A DNA stretch of 64,000 nucleotides from Ectopseudomonas khazarica (GCF_004521985.1 NZ_SBHZ01000002.1:1-64000), one strand, 5' to 3'; counted from the first letter of the stretch, positions 16,808 through 27,089 are shown. Numbers and translations: made by a program. The notes: generated by a model from the letters alone, not told the origin.

Positions 16808-17575
16808 TCAACGCGCCACGATCAGTGGATGGCCGCGCTCCGGGTGTCGCTGTATCAGTACGTCCAGACCGAACACCGCACGCAGGGGCTCGGCCCGCAG
16901 CACCTCGTCGGGGCTGCCCAAGGCATGGGGGCGTCCCGCCTGGAGCAGGAGAATACGGTCGCAGTATCGCGCCGCCAGGTTCAGGTCATGCAGGATCACC
17001 AGCACCGCGGCACCCTGGCTGGCGAAGTCACGTACCGCCTGCAGCGTGGTGTGCTGGTGCAACGGATCGAGCGCCGAGGTCGGCTCGTCGAGCAGCAACA
17101 CCTGCCCCTCTCCGCCCGGCCAGAGCTGCGCCAGCACGCGCGCCAGGTGCACACGCTGGCGCTCGCCACCGGACAGCGCCAGGTAACTGCGCCCACGCAG
17201 GTGCTCGGCATCGGCCGCGCGCAGCGCCATGGCGACGATCTCGGCGTCACGCACACGCCCGCTGGCATGCGGCAGACGCCCCATGCCGACCACCTCTTCC
17301 ACCGGGAAGGCGAAGCTCAGCGTCGAACTCTGCGGCAACACCGCCAGCCGCCGGGCCCGCTGACGCCCATCCCAGTCACTCAGGGCGCGCGCATCCAGGG
17401 TCACCCGTCCTGCGCTCGCCTCGAATTCCCCGCACAGGGCCCCCAGCAGGGTGCTCTTGCCGGCACCATTGGGGCCGAGCACGCCCAGCACGTCGCCAGG
17501 CTGCAACCTCAGGTCGATATCCCCCAGGACGGTTTTGCCGCCCCGGCGCACGCTCAACTGTTCTGCGCGCAACAT
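16808..17575 (-). CDS. phuV: Haem ABC transporter ATP-binding protein
   Basis: The 255-residue ATPase of the inner-membrane haem importer, family HmuV/PhuV. Walker A GPNGAGKS is at residues 34-41, the signature LSGGERQRV at 134-142 and Walker B VLLLDEP at 159-165, followed by the switch histidine in VILHDLNL. It drives haem import through PhuU from the periplasmic carrier PhuT. The ATG at 17575 overlaps the phuU stop (TGATG). The frame is open upstream through phuU but non-coding there. Confidence 0.95.
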   Translation of the reverse strand: MLRAEQLSVRRGGKTVLGDIDLRLQPGDVLGVLGPNGAGKSTLLGALCGEFEASAGRVTLDARALSDWDGRQRARRLAVLPQSSTLSFAFPVEEVVGMGRLPHASGRVRDAEIVAMALRAADAEHLRGRSYLALSGGERQRVHLARVLAQLWPGGEGQVLLLDEPTSALDPLHQHTTLQAVRDFASQGAAVLVILHDLNLAARYCDRILLLQAGRPHALGSPDEVLRAEPLRAVFGLDVLIQRHPERGHPLIVAR

Positions 17576-18612
17576 CAGGTTCGCCCCCGCACCAGCAGAT
17601 AAAGGAAGAACGGCGCCCCGATCAACGCCGTGACGATGCCGATCGGCAATTCCGCCGGCGCCAGCAGCAGGCGCGCCAGCAGATCGGCCAGCAGCAGCAG
17701 GCTGGCGCCGGCCAGCAGCGATGCCGGCAGCAGCACCCGGTGATCGGGGCCGACCAGCAGACGCATCAGGTGCGGGACCACCAGGCCGATGAAACCGATC
17801 AGGCCGGCCGCCGCCACCGCAGCGCCGACGCCCAGCGCCGTGCACAGCACCAGCTCCAGCTTGATCCGCTCGACATCGACCCCCAGATGGCGCGCTTCGG
17901 ACTCGCCCAGCAGCAGCGCGTTGAGCGCCGCGGCGCGGCGCGGCAGCCACAAGGCGATAGCCAGGGTCACCAGCAGCAACGGCCACAGCCGTGGATAGCT
18001 GGCGCCGTTGAGGCTGCCCAGATTCCAGAAGGTCAGGCTGCGCAGGGTGGCGTCATCGGCCAGGTAGGTGAACAGGCCGACACCGGCGCCGGACATCGCG
18101 GTCAGCGCGACCCCGGCCAGGAGCATGGTGGCGACGTGGGTCTGCCCGTCGCGACGCCCGAAGCGATACACCACGGCAGTCACGATCAGACCGCCGCTGA
18201 ACGCGCAGAGCGACAGCAGATAAGGCGCGATGGCCGACGGCAGACCGCCGATCATGCTGCCGCCGACGATGGCGACAGCCGCACCCAACGCGGCACCACC
18301 GGCGACCCCGACCAGACCGGGGTCAGCCAGCGGGTTGCGGAACAGCCCCTGCATGGCCACGCCGGACAGCGCCAGCACGATACCCACGCACAGCCCCAGC
18401 AGGCTGCGCGGCAGGCGTATCTGACCGAGGATCAGCTCGGCCTGCTGCAGGCCCTCCCCGTCGATGGGCAGGCCCAGCAAGCGCAACGCGGCCAGCAGGG
18501 TATCGCCCAGCGGCAGGCTGACGGGCCCCAGGGCCAGCGACAGCCAGAACGAAAGCAGCAGGAGGACGCCCATCGCCAGCAGCAATGGGCGGGGACGAAA
18601 AACAGGATTCAT
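17575..18612 (-). CDS. phuU: Haem ABC transporter permease (FecCD family)
   Basis: A 345-residue permease with about ten hydrophobic segments and the FecCD family core, including [20 protein letters not shown] and GLVVPHLMR (the ATPase-coupling region). It forms the inner-membrane channel for haem with PhuV. Its start overlaps the phuT stop by four bases (ATGA) and its stop overlaps the phuV start, so phuTUV are tightly coupled. Confidence 0.95.
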   Translation of the reverse strand: MNPVFRPRPLLLAMGVLLLLSFWLSLALGPVSLPLGDTLLAALRLLGLPIDGEGLQQAELILGQIRLPRSLLGLCVGIVLALSGVAMQGLFRNPLADPGLVGVAGGAALGAAVAIVGGSMIGGLPSAIAPYLLSLCAFSGGLIVTAVVYRFGRRDGQTHVATMLLAGVALTAMSGAGVGLFTYLADDATLRSLTFWNLGSLNGASYPRLWPLLLVTLAIALWLPRRAAALNALLLGESEARHLGVDVERIKLELVLCTALGVGAAVAAAGLIGFIGLVVPHLMRLLVGPDHRVLLPASLLAGASLLLLADLLARLLLAPAELPIGIVTALIGAPFFLYLLVRGRT

Positions 18613-19496
18613 CGGTCGATTTCGGCCGTCAGAGCTGGCTCGGAAGGATAGAACGCCGCCGACAACTCGACCAGCCCCTCGGGCAGGCGCGGACCGAGCC
18701 CGCCCACCAGCAGCGTCGGATCGAGGCTCAGCACACGGCCGTCACGCACGGCGCTGGTCTGCGCCAGCAGCGGATTCTGCCGCAGCACCGCCTGACGCGC
18801 CTCCTCCCCCTGCAGACTGCGGTCGGCTACGATCAGCACCTGTGGGTCCATCGCCAGCAAGGCCTCGCTGGAGATCGGCTTGTAGCCGCTGTGCTCGGTG
18901 CGACTCTCGCCACCGGCCCGCTCGATCAGCCACACCGCCAGGCTGTCCTTGCCGGCCGCCATGAGGTTGCTGCCAGCATGACCGAGCAGCATCAGCACAC
19001 GCGGTGCCGGCTGCTGCTCGCGCGCCTTGGCGACCCAGGCCGCCTGATGCTGCAGGGCCTGGCGATAGGCCGCGATCTCTTCATGCGCCTGCTGCGGCCT
19101 GCCGAGCAGTTCACCCAGGCGCAGCACATTGCTTTCGAGCGCATCCAGATCGGGCCTGGCCGACAGGCTCTCGATACGAATGCCGGCTGCCTTGATCTGC
19201 GCGAGCACCGGAGGCGGCCCCATTTCTTCGCTACCGATCAGCACGTCCGGGTGCAGCGACAGCACCCCCTCCGCCGACAACGCCCGCTGATAGCCGACGC
19301 TCGGCAACTGCTGCAGCGATTGTGGATGCAGGCTGGTGGTATCGACGCCGACCAGCTTGCTCTCGCCCCCCAGGCGCACCACCCACTCGCTGAGCGAGCC
19401 ACCGGAGCTGACCCAGCGTTGCGGCAGTTCGCCCGCACTGGCCAGGGGAGCAAACAGCAGGGCGCTGCACAGCGCCAAGGTTCCACTCAAGCGCAT
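18609..19496 (-). CDS. phuT: Periplasmic haem-binding protein
   Basis: A 295-residue class III substrate-binding protein with a Sec signal peptide (residues 1-21, cut after LASA). The conserved GYQRALSAEG motif carries Tyr69, which corresponds to the axial haem tyrosine of PhuT/ShuT proteins. It ferries haem from the receptor PhuR to PhuUV. I chose the ATG at 19496, one base after the phuS stop; the frame remains open upstream within phuS but lacks a signal peptide. Confidence 0.94.
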   Translation of the reverse strand: MRLSGTLALCSALLFAPLASAGELPQRWVSSGGSLSEWVVRLGGESKLVGVDTTSLHPQSLQQLPSVGYQRALSAEGVLSLHPDVLIGSEEMGPPPVLAQIKAAGIRIESLSARPDLDALESNVLRLGELLGRPQQAHEEIAAYRQALQHQAAWVAKAREQQPAPRVLMLLGHAGSNLMAAGKDSLAVWLIERAGGESRTEHSGYKPISSEALLAMDPQVLIVADRSLQGEEARQAVLRQNPLLAQTSAVRDGRVLSLDPTLLVGGLGPRLPEGLVELSAAFYPSEPALTAEIDR

Positions 19497-19497
19497 G

Positions 19498-20568
19498 TCA
19501 GGCCTCCAGTGCCGCGATGGACTCGGCCAGCTCGCGCCAGTCGTCACGCTCGGCCATGCCCGGCTTGCGGGCCCCGAACAGCTGGACCACCAGTTCACCC
19601 TCTTCGTCATAGGCCTCCAGGCTGGTGATCACGCCATCCACGCTGGGTTTGCGCACGCGCCAGAGCTCGACCACGCCAGGGGTGCTCAGGTGCAGGTTGA
19701 ACTCGGCATCGAGCACGTTGAACCAGTTATCCAGCCAACGCAGATTGCGCACCGGCCCCGTGTGAATCTGGATGCAGTGACGGTTACCGACGAACACCAT
19801 GATCGGCACCTCACGCGCTGCCGCCGCCTCGATCAGCCTGGGCAGTTCGGCGGTGGCCAGCGGCTCGGCCCACTGATGACCGGCCAGGCGCAGGGCCTGA
19901 GTACGGGCCAGGTCATGGCGCTTGAGCATGGCGAAGAAGTGATGCGTGTCCTTCAGCGCGGCCCAGTCGGCACGCAGTGCCCCCACATCGACCTGATCGT
20001 CGCCACGCGGCGCCCTGCGCTCGGCCGGCGGCAGCAGCTCCAGCTCGGCACTCTGCACCTCGGCCCGGAAGCGCTCGACCAGCGGTGCCCAGGCCGCGTC
20101 GTCGCTCCTCTCGGTCAGGTAGACCTTGTGTACCGCAAGCCCCTGGCGGTCGAAGATCTGGATGCTGCGCTGCACGCCACGCTCGCCGTTCTCGGCGACG
20201 GCGAACACGCTGGCCCACTGCGCCATGAACAGGCGCAGGTCGATGTCGGCGGAGACCACCAACCCCATCGCCCCATTGGCGCTGACGGAAACCTCGCGGT
20301 AGTGCCCCTTGCGCTCGTGCACGCAGTGCTCGTTTCGGGTCAGCGCCATGATGTAACCCAGCGTCCCCAGCGCAGGCAGCAACTCGGGCCAGTCACAGCG
20401 CAGGCGCACGGCATCCACGCCGAGGCGACTGGCGGTCAGCTCGGCCTCGCTGACACCCAGTACGGCAGCCGCATCGCGGGCACGCAGGCGGGGCTGTTCG
20501 AGACGCAGGGCCTGCCAGGCCCGGTACAGGTCGATGGCCGGCAAGGCGGCGGGATTCACACTATTCAT
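19498..20568 (-). CDS. phuS: Cytoplasmic haem-trafficking protein PhuS
   Basis: A 356-residue HemS/PhuS-family protein made of two homologous halves. It receives imported haem and hands it to haem oxygenase; in P. aeruginosa it also binds the prrF1 promoter (from memory). The haem-ligand region DTHHFF places His209 and His210 exactly where PhuS ligands are numbered, but position 212, a histidine ligand in P. aeruginosa, is Phe here. The ATG at 20568 has a GGAG site. It is the first gene of phuSTUV, divergent from phuR. Confidence 0.93.
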   Translation of the reverse strand: MNSVNPAALPAIDLYRAWQALRLEQPRLRARDAAAVLGVSEAELTASRLGVDAVRLRCDWPELLPALGTLGYIMALTRNEHCVHERKGHYREVSVSANGAMGLVVSADIDLRLFMAQWASVFAVAENGERGVQRSIQIFDRQGLAVHKVYLTERSDDAAWAPLVERFRAEVQSAELELLPPAERRAPRGDDQVDVGALRADWAALKDTHHFFAMLKRHDLARTQALRLAGHQWAEPLATAELPRLIEAAAAREVPIMVFVGNRHCIQIHTGPVRNLRWLDNWFNVLDAEFNLHLSTPGVVELWRVRKPSVDGVITSLEAYDEEGELVVQLFGARKPGMAERDDWRELAESIAALEA

Positions 20569-20644
20569 CAGGACAACTCCTCTCACGGCAAGACGTGCCC
20601 GCTGTTCCTGCACAGCGACGGCAATCTACAAACGATAATCTATA

Positions 20645-20659
20645 TGAGAATTATTTGCA
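20645..20659. promoter_or_regulatory. Candidate Fur box in the phuS-phuR divergent region
   Basis: TGAGAATTATTTGCA matches the 7-1-7 Fur consensus at 11 of 14 positions by my count, in an A/T-rich island (20630-20675) of an otherwise GC-rich gap. It lies 76 bases before the phuS start and 83 bases before the phuR start, so it can repress both in iron-replete cells. Confidence 0.75.
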
Positions 20660-20742
20660 TCAGATAAATAATCTGGTTACCGTCTTGCGTCGTCGCCAAC
20701 CAGGCAGTCGCAGAACTGCCCAGCACGAACGGAGCCATTGCC

Positions 20743-22953
20743 ATGCCCCTTCACCCGCCCTATGCCCGCCGCCCATGGCTGGCGTTACTGATGCTGTGCC
20801 CCTCCCTCGCCCTGGCCGATACACCGGCCGAGCTCCCCGATGTCGAAGTCACCGCCAGTGCGGCCGAGCAGCCGTTGCCGACCACCACCCGGACCGATGC
20901 CGAGACCCTCGAGCGTCGTCAGATACGCAGTTTCGATGACTTGTCGCGACGCGCCGAACCGGGGGTGAACTACAACCGCAGCAACAACAGCATCAACATC
21001 CGCGGCCTGGATCGCGATCGCGTGCTGACCACCATCGACGGCATCCGCATGCCCTGGCTGAACGACGCGGTGCGCGAAGTCAACGGCGGCCTGGACAGCA
21101 TCGACTTCCAGAGCCTGTCATCGATCGACGTGGTTCGCGGTGCCAACTCCAGCCAGCTCGGCTCGGGGGCCCTTGGCGGCGCCCTGCAACTGCGGACCCT
21201 GAGTCCGGATGACCTGCTGGGTAACGACGACAGCTTCGCCGGCCTGGTGAAGAGCGACTACGACAGTGCCGACCGCAGCTGGGGGTTGAATGCGGCCCTG
21301 GCCGGTCGGATCAACGACACGGCCTGGCTGCTCCAGGCCGGCGGCCGCCAGGGCCACGAGCTCGACAGCCAGGGCAACGACAACCTGCTCGGTACGCAGC
21401 GCACCGCCGCCAACCCCAGCGATAGCGAACAGCAGAGTCTGCTGCTGAAGATCCAGCAGAAGCTCGCCGCAGGCCACCGCATCGGCATGACGGCCGAGCT
21501 GTTCGAACGCGTCGAGGACATGGACAGCCGCATCAACCAGGGTACGACCAACTACCCCCGGCACTACGACACCCGCGAGACCAACGAGCGCAAGCGACTC
21601 TCGTTCGACCATCAGTACCGCGCCGCAGGCAGCGACAACCTGCTGGACTGGGCCGACACGGTGGTCTACTGGCAGAAGCTCTACCGCGAGGACGAAGTCG
21701 ACGCCACCCGCGCCGGAACGCTGGCCGGCCCCTTCGGCCGCGCCAACGAGATCGAGAAGAGCCAGTACGGCATCAGCAGCAGCCTGGGCAAACAACTGGG
21801 CCGCCACGACCTGACCCTGGGCATGGAGTGGAGCCGCCTGGAAGCCGAGCAGTACAGCAGCGGCTACGATGCCTGCCCCAGCGTGCTGGTGCCTCCCTTC
21901 CCGCCGCAACCGGGCAGCACGCCAGCCGGCATCTACTTCTCCTGCGTCAACCTGCACACCAACCAGGCCGAAATGCCGAAGACGCCCGGTACGCTGCAGG
22001 GCCTCTACCTGAAGGATGAGATTGCCCTCAGCGACACCCTGACCCTGACGCCGGGTGTGCGCTATGACCACTACGCGTACAAGCCGAGCAGCTCCACCAG
22101 CGGCTACGTGCTCGCCGGCGACAGCGTGATGCTCAGCGAGAACAAGGACGCCAAGTGGTCCGGCAGCCTGCTCCTGACCTGGCAGGCCCACGAGCTGGCG
22201 ACCCTCTACGCGCAATGGGCGCAGGGCTTCAAGGCACCGGACGTCAACGAGCTGTACAGCACCTTCACCAACGCCGGCATGGGCTACGCACGGGTAGGCA
22301 ACCCCAACCTCAAGCCCGAGGAAAGCACCGGCTACGAAGTCGGCGCCCGTCTCGGCGACAGCCGGCTGGGGGGCTCGGTCAGCCTGTTCGACAACCACTA
22401 CAAGAACTTCATCGACAGCATCAGCGCCGACGAAGAGGACTATGGTTTCCAGGCGGGCGAATTCCCCACCTTCTTCGAAGTCATGGCCAACCGCGACAAA
22501 GTGCGCATCTACGGCGCCGAAGGCAGCGCGCACTGGCAGCTCATGCCGTCCTGGAAGCTCTGGTCCTCGATCGCCTGGGCCGTGGGCAAGGACCGCGAAA
22601 CCAGGCAGCACCTGAACTCGGTCGCGCCGCTGACCGGCACCCTGGGCCTGAGCTACACCCGCCAGCGCCATGGCGCGGACCTGATGCTGACCGCCGCGCG
22701 CCGTCGCGACAAGGTCGAGAATGACAGTGACTTCAAGGCCCCGGGCTATGCGGTGGTCGACCTGACGGGCTACTGGCAGCCCGCGGCCCTGGACGGCGTC
22801 AAGCTGCAGGCCGGCCTGTTCAACCTGTTCGACAGGAAGTACTGGAATGCGCTCAACGTGCCCAGTGCCGCCGGCCGCAGCACGCCTCAGCCGGTCGACT
22901 ACTACAGCGAGCCAGGCCGCACGTTCCGCGTATCGGCCTCCTGGCAATTCTGA
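20743..22953 (+). CDS. phuR: TonB-dependent haem/haemoglobin receptor
   Basis: A 736-residue outer-membrane receptor of the haemoglobin/haem TonB family. It has a signal peptide (about 1-25), a TonB-box-like DVEVTAS, a plug domain with SINIRGLDRDRVLTTIDG, and a 22-strand barrel. The haem-receptor motifs appear as FKAP (GFKAPDVNELY) and NPNL (GNPNLKPEES), and the C-terminus ends in Phe, as barrel proteins do. It imports haem for PhuSTUV, encoded divergently. The ATG follows a GGAG site. Confidence 0.95.
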   Translation: MPLHPPYARRPWLALLMLCPSLALADTPAELPDVEVTASAAEQPLPTTTRTDAETLERRQIRSFDDLSRRAEPGVNYNRSNNSINIRGLDRDRVLTTIDGIRMPWLNDAVREVNGGLDSIDFQSLSSIDVVRGANSSQLGSGALGGALQLRTLSPDDLLGNDDSFAGLVKSDYDSADRSWGLNAALAGRINDTAWLLQAGGRQGHELDSQGNDNLLGTQRTAANPSDSEQQSLLLKIQQKLAAGHRIGMTAELFERVEDMDSRINQGTTNYPRHYDTRETNERKRLSFDHQYRAAGSDNLLDWADTVVYWQKLYREDEVDATRAGTLAGPFGRANEIEKSQYGISSSLGKQLGRHDLTLGMEWSRLEAEQYSSGYDACPSVLVPPFPPQPGSTPAGIYFSCVNLHTNQAEMPKTPGTLQGLYLKDEIALSDTLTLTPGVRYDHYAYKPSSSTSGYVLAGDSVMLSENKDAKWSGSLLLTWQAHELATLYAQWAQGFKAPDVNELYSTFTNAGMGYARVGNPNLKPEESTGYEVGARLGDSRLGGSVSLFDNHYKNFIDSISADEEDYGFQAGEFPTFFEVMANRDKVRIYGAEGSAHWQLMPSWKLWSSIAWAVGKDRETRQHLNSVAPLTGTLGLSYTRQRHGADLMLTAARRRDKVENDSDFKAPGYAVVDLTGYWQPAALDGVKLQAGLFNLFDRKYWNALNVPSAAGRSTPQPVDYYSEPGRTFRVSASWQF

Positions 22954-23067
22954 GTTCCACTTGGCGCATGGATGCGCCCTCCTCCTTCCTGCGGGATAAT
23001 CGGCCTCGCTGACGGCGCCACGCGCCACCTTCTACCCATGGCAGAAGGGCATACACGAGAGAACACG

Positions 23068-23385
23068 ATGATCCGCTTATGCAGCCCACAGGAACTGACC
23101 GAAGGTCAGAGCCGAGGCTTTCTGATCGAGCAACTGAACCTGTTCGCCGTACGCCGCGACGGCCAGGTGCACGCCTACCTCAACCGCTGCCCACATCGCG
23201 GCGTTGCCCTGGAATGGCAGAAGGACGGATTTCTCGATGACAGCGGCAGCCTGATCCGCTGTGCCACCCATGGCGCGCTGTTCCTGATCGAGAGCGGCGA
23301 ATGCGTGGCCGGCCCCTGCGAGGGACAGGCGCTGCAAGCGCTGGAATGCCGGGAAGACGCCGACGGAATCTGGATCGTGCCCTAG
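23068..23385 (+). CDS. Small Rieske [2Fe-2S] protein
   Basis: A 105-residue single Rieske domain. Both cluster motifs are present: CPHRG (Cys-x-His) and CATHG (Cys-x2-His), about 20 residues apart. Stand-alone Rieske proteins serve as ferredoxins for oxygenases or nitrite-reductase-like systems; the partner is unknown here. Its stop codon shares CTAG with the stop of convergent sfsA (four-base overlap). The ATG at 23068 fits the domain start. Confidence 0.85.
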   Translation: MIRLCSPQELTEGQSRGFLIEQLNLFAVRRDGQVHAYLNRCPHRGVALEWQKDGFLDDSGSLIRCATHGALFLIESGECVAGPCEGQALQALECREDADGIWIVP

Positions 23386-24089
23386 GCCAGCACGTCCAGA
23401 CGACGCACCAGCGCGATGCCCTCGGGGCTGAGTTCGGCGCCGTAGGCCAGCACTTCGACCCCGGCCGCCTTGGCCTCGCGCAGCCCCGCCGCGTAGACCG
23501 GGTCGATTTCCTCGGCGGCGCGCACGGCGGCGATACCGGAGAGATTCACGCAATACAGCTGCACCGTGCGCACGCCGGCACGTGCCAGCGCTGCCAGTTC
23601 ACGCAGGTGCTTGGCGCCGCGCTGCGTCACCGCATCGGGAAAGGCCGCGACATCGCTGCCGTCGAAGCCCAGGGTGACGCTCTTGACCTCGACGAAGGTC
23701 GGCCCCTGGGGGAAATCCAGGCGAAAATCGGCGCGGCTGTTCTCCACCCCGTAGGGCACCTCGCGCTTGAGCGCGGTGAAACCGTTCAGCTCGCTGATCA
23801 GTCCGGCGCGCAGCGCCTCCTCCACCAGTGCATTGGCCCGCGCCGTATTGATGCAGGCCAGGCGGCCTTGCGGCGTCTCGCTGATTTCCCAGCTCCCCGG
23901 CAGCTTGCGCTTGGGATCGTTGCTGCGGCTGAACCACACACGGCAGCCTTCGCTCATGCAGTTGAGCATCGATCCGGTATTGGCGCAGTGGATGGTCAGC
24001 GCCTCGCCGCCGGCCGTCTCGATATCGGCCAGAAAGCGCTTGTAGCGGCGCAGCAGGCGCCCTTCTTCCAGGGGCGGATCAAAGCGCAT
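23382..24089 (-). CDS. sfsA: SfsA, sugar fermentation stimulation protein homologue
   Basis: A 235-residue SfsA-family protein with an N-terminal OB-like part ([25 protein letters not shown]) and a C-terminal nuclease-like domain ([23 protein letters not shown], with a PD-(D/E)xK-like D...EVK pattern). In E. coli it affects maltose metabolism and binds DNA; the real activity is unclear. It overlaps the aminotransferase gene upstream by 11 bases, so they form an operon. Confidence 0.93.
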   Translation of the reverse strand: MRFDPPLEEGRLLRRYKRFLADIETAGGEALTIHCANTGSMLNCMSEGCRVWFSRSNDPKRKLPGSWEISETPQGRLACINTARANALVEEALRAGLISELNGFTALKREVPYGVENSRADFRLDFPQGPTFVEVKSVTLGFDGSDVAAFPDAVTQRGAKHLRELAALARAGVRTVQLYCVNLSGIAAVRAAEEIDPVYAAGLREAKAAGVEVLAYGAELSPEGIALVRRLDVLA

Positions 24090-25260
24090 CGGGATTCCAG
24101 CTCTTCAGGCCACGGGCGATGCGTTCGACTGCCTGCTGCAAGCGCTCGACGTTCTGCGTGTAGGCGAAACGCACATGATGCCCGGCCTGATAACGGCCGA
24201 AATCCAACCCCGGGGTGAACGCCACGTGCTCGGTTTCGATGAAGTGGCGGCAGAAGGCGAAGGCATCGCCACCGAAGGCGCTGATGTCCGCATATAAATA
24301 GAAGGCGCCTTCAGGCGTGGCGGCGATGCCGAAGCCCAGCTCGCGCAGCGCCGGCAGCAAGTAGTCGCGGCGGCGCTGGAACTCGTGGCGGCGTTCTTCG
24401 AGGATGGCCAGGGTATCGGCCTCGAAACAGGCCAGCGCAGCGTGCTGAGCCATGCTCGGCGCACTGATGTAGAGGTTCTGCGCCAGCTTCTCCAGCTCCG
24501 GCACCGCCGCCTCGGGCGCGACCAGCCAGCCCAGACGCCAGCCGGTCATGCCGAAATATTTGGAGAAACTATTGAGCACGAAGGCCTCGTCATCCACCTC
24601 CAGCACGCTGCTCGCATCGCAACCGTAGGTCAGCCCGTGGTAGATCTCGTCCACCACCAGATGGCCGCCGCGCTGCTTGATGCTCGTCGCCAGGGCCGCC
24701 AGCTCGTCCTTGTGCAGCAGAGTGCCGGTGGGGTTGGCCGGCGAGGCGACCAGGGCGCCGACGCTGGCGGAGTCCCAGTGCCGCTCGACCAGCTGCGGAG
24801 TCAGCTGGTAGCGCACGTCCGGGCCGACCGGCACCAGTTGCGCAGCCCCTTCGACCAGCCGCAGGAAGTGGCGGTTGCACGGATAGCCGGGGTCGGCCAA
24901 CAGCCAGTGCTTGCCGGGATCGACCAGCAGGCTGGCGGCCAGCAGCAGGGCGCCGGAGCCGCCCGGCGTGATCAGGATGCGCTGCGGGTCGACGTTCAGC
25001 CGATAACGCTCGGCGTAGAACGCGGCGATCGCCTCGCGCAGCTGCGGCAAGCCCCGCGCGGCGGTGTAACGGGTATGCCCGGCTGCCAGGGCGGCCTGGC
25101 CCGCGCGAATGATCGGCTCGGCGGTGGTGAAATCCGGCTCGCCGATCTCCAGGTGGATGACGTCGTGACCGGCTGCCTGCAGCTCGTTGGCCCGCGCCAG
25201 CAGGGCCATCACATGAAAGGGTTCGATGGCGCGACTGCGCCCACTGTAGAGCTGAGCCAT
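24079..25260 (-). CDS. Pyridoxal-phosphate-dependent class I/II aminotransferase
   Basis: A 393-residue fold-type I aminotransferase. The internal-aldimine lysine lies in [15 protein letters not shown] and the phosphate-binding Arg in that same segment. GEPDF near residue 43 and a C-terminal Arg (HVRFAYT) bind the substrate carboxylates. The family handles aspartate, alanine or aromatic amino acids, and the exact substrate cannot be read from sequence. The ATG at 25260 begins the family-like [18 protein letters not shown]. Confidence 0.9.
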   Translation of the reverse strand: MAQLYSGRSRAIEPFHVMALLARANELQAAGHDVIHLEIGEPDFTTAEPIIRAGQAALAAGHTRYTAARGLPQLREAIAAFYAERYRLNVDPQRILITPGGSGALLLAASLLVDPGKHWLLADPGYPCNRHFLRLVEGAAQLVPVGPDVRYQLTPQLVERHWDSASVGALVASPANPTGTLLHKDELAALATSIKQRGGHLVVDEIYHGLTYGCDASSVLEVDDEAFVLNSFSKYFGMTGWRLGWLVAPEAAVPELEKLAQNLYISAPSMAQHAALACFEADTLAILEERRHEFQRRRDYLLPALRELGFGIAATPEGAFYLYADISAFGGDAFAFCRHFIETEHVAFTPGLDFGRYQAGHHVRFAYTQNVERLQQAVERIARGLKSWNPDAL

Positions 25261-25516
25261 GGGCCTGCCTTCACGGTTGCGAGCGGCGGATTCTAGCAGG
25301 GCTGCTCGGGCAAGCGGCAAGGACGCCGGGCACCGCTACACTTGCCGATCAGGCCCATGCAGATTTCATTCACACCCCTGAGGGGCAGAGACAACCGGGA
25401 GTAGCGCGCCCCGATTCGATCTGGTAAGTTCGCCGGCTTGCAGTCGCAGGGCCGGAAAACCGTCTGGCAATGGAATAACCTGCGCGATGGATTCGAAAGA
25501 GTGAGAGGCGTCATCC

Positions 25517-25963
25517 ATGCCCACAAAAGAAAAAGCCAAAAGCACCAGCCAGCTGATTCGTGGTTTCGAGCCCTATCAAGAGAAGAAGGGCGAGGAATAC
25601 ATGAGCGAGCCGATGCGCGCTCACTTCACCAGCATCCTCAATAAGTGGAAGCTGGAGCTGATGCAGGAAGTCGACCGCACCGTGCACCACATGCAGGACG
25701 AAGCGGCCAACTTCCCCGATCCGGCGGATCGCGCCAGCCAGGAAGAAGAGTTCAGCCTGGAGCTGCGTGCCCGTGATCGCGAGCGCAAACTGATCAAGAA
25801 GATCGACGAGACCCTGCAGCTGATCGAAGACAACGATTACGGCTGGTGTGACTCCTGCGGCGTCGAGATCGGCATTCGCCGACTGGAAGCCCGCCCCACC
25901 GCCACCCTGTGCATCGATTGCAAGACGCTGGCGGAAATCAAGGAAAAGCAGATCGGTTCCTGA
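25517..25963 (+). CDS. dksA: RNA polymerase-binding transcription factor DksA
   Basis: A 148-residue canonical DksA. It binds the polymerase secondary channel and, with ppGpp, represses rRNA promoters and activates amino-acid promoters. The coiled-coil tip DPADRA (68-73) has the DxxDxA motif, and the zinc finger cysteines are C111, C114, C132 and C135, so it is the zinc-binding paralogue rather than the cysteine-poor DksA2. It sits upstream of gluQ, as in many gammaproteobacteria, with a terminator between. Confidence 0.97.
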   Translation: MPTKEKAKSTSQLIRGFEPYQEKKGEEYMSEPMRAHFTSILNKWKLELMQEVDRTVHHMQDEAANFPDPADRASQEEEFSLELRARDRERKLIKKIDETLQLIEDNDYGWCDSCGVEIGIRRLEARPTATLCIDCKTLAEIKEKQIGS

Positions 25964-25971
25964 TCCGACGA

Positions 25972-25996
25972 CGGGGCGCTCAGGCGCCCCGTTGCA
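25972..25996 (+). terminator. Rho-independent terminator of dksA
   Basis: CGGGGCGC (25972-25979), a four-base loop and GCGCCCCG (25984-25991), followed by TTGCATTT. It begins 8 bases after the dksA stop. Confidence 0.75.
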
Positions 25997-26001
25997 TTTC
26001 T

Positions 26002-26066
26002 GGGGAGAGGGTGATTCAGCGCATGCCCTCTCCCCCGGCCCCTTGCCCATGAATGGGAGAGGGGAG
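26002..26066. repeat. Repeat-like palindrome of the GGGAGAGGG type between dksA and gluQ
   Basis: GGGGAGAGGG (26002-26011) pairs with CCCTCTCCCC (26026-26035), and a further copy GGGAGAGGGGAG lies at 26055-26066. Dispersed elements of this type are common between genes of pseudomonads and relatives (general knowledge). It ends 31 bases before gluQ. Confidence 0.55.
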
Positions 26067-26097
26067 AAAACAACCCCTTCGACCCAGCCTCGCCTCG

Positions 26098-26982
26098 ATG
26101 AACAGCTCCTACGTCGGGCGCTTTGCCCCCACGCCCAGTGGCTACCTGCATTTCGGTTCGCTGGTCGCCGCCCTCGCCTCCTACCTCGATGCGCGCGCCG
26201 TTGGCGGCCGCTGGCTGCTGCGCATGGAGGACCTCGACCCGCCCCGTGAAGTCCCGGGCGCCCAGGACGCGATCCTGCGCACCCTGGAAACCTATGGCTT
26301 CGAATGGGATGGCGAGCTGGAGCGCCAGAGCGAGCGACACGCGCAGTACGCGGCGGTGACCGAGCGCCTGCTCAGTCAGGGCCTGGCCTACGCCTGCATC
26401 TGCTCGCGCAAGCAGCTGGAAGGTTATGCCGGGGTCTATCCCGGCTTCTGCCGCAATGCCTGCCATGCCGAACAGAATGCGGCCATCCGCATACGCGTAC
26501 CGGAGCTGGACTACCACTTCATCGACCGCGTGCAAGGCGAATTCCATCAGCACCTGGGCCGCGAAGTCGGTGACTTCGTCATTCGTCGCCGCGACGGTCT
26601 GTTCGCCTATCAGCTCGCGGTGGTGCTGGACGACGCCTGGCAAGGCATCACCGATGTGGTACGCGGTGCCGACCTGCTCGACTCGACCCCGCGCCAGCTC
26701 TACCTGCAGGAACTGCTGGGGCTGCCGCAACCGCGCTACCTGCACGTGCCGCTGATCATCCAGCCGGACGGCCACAAGCTGGGCAAGAGCTATCGCTCAC
26801 CACCACTGCCAGCCGACCAGGCCGGGCCACTGCTGCTGCGTGCCCTGCGCGCGCTCGGCCAGCCAGCACCCGCCGAGCTGCGGGGCGCCGCCCCCCGGCA
26901 GCTGCTGGAATGGGGCATCGCCCACTGGGACGCCACACGTATCCCACGCAGCCGCACCCTGGCCGAAGCGCAGCTGCGCTGA
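26098..26982 (+). CDS. gluQ: Glutamyl-Q tRNA(Asp) synthetase
   Basis: A 294-residue truncated glutamyl-tRNA-synthetase paralogue (YadB/GluQRS) that attaches glutamate to the queuosine base of tRNA-Asp. It has the HIGH-like PTPSGYLHFGSL near the N-terminus, a zinc-binding set in CICSRKQL...CRNAC, and a KMSKS-like HKLGKSYRS; the anticodon-binding domain is absent, as expected. I chose the ATG at 26098 (MNSSYVGRFAP). Its partner gene dksA is immediately upstream. Confidence 0.95.
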   Translation: MNSSYVGRFAPTPSGYLHFGSLVAALASYLDARAVGGRWLLRMEDLDPPREVPGAQDAILRTLETYGFEWDGELERQSERHAQYAAVTERLLSQGLAYACICSRKQLEGYAGVYPGFCRNACHAEQNAAIRIRVPELDYHFIDRVQGEFHQHLGREVGDFVIRRRDGLFAYQLAVVLDDAWQGITDVVRGADLLDSTPRQLYLQELLGLPQPRYLHVPLIIQPDGHKLGKSYRSPPLPADQAGPLLLRALRALGQPAPAELRGAAPRQLLEWGIAHWDATRIPRSRTLAEAQLR

Positions 26983-27089
26983 CGGGCGCAATCCGCGTCA
27001 CACCGGCGCCACCACTACCAGCCCTCAAGCAGGTGGCCTGAAACGCGCCGCTTCCTTTACCATCGCGGCATCTTTCGACGAGATGCCAC

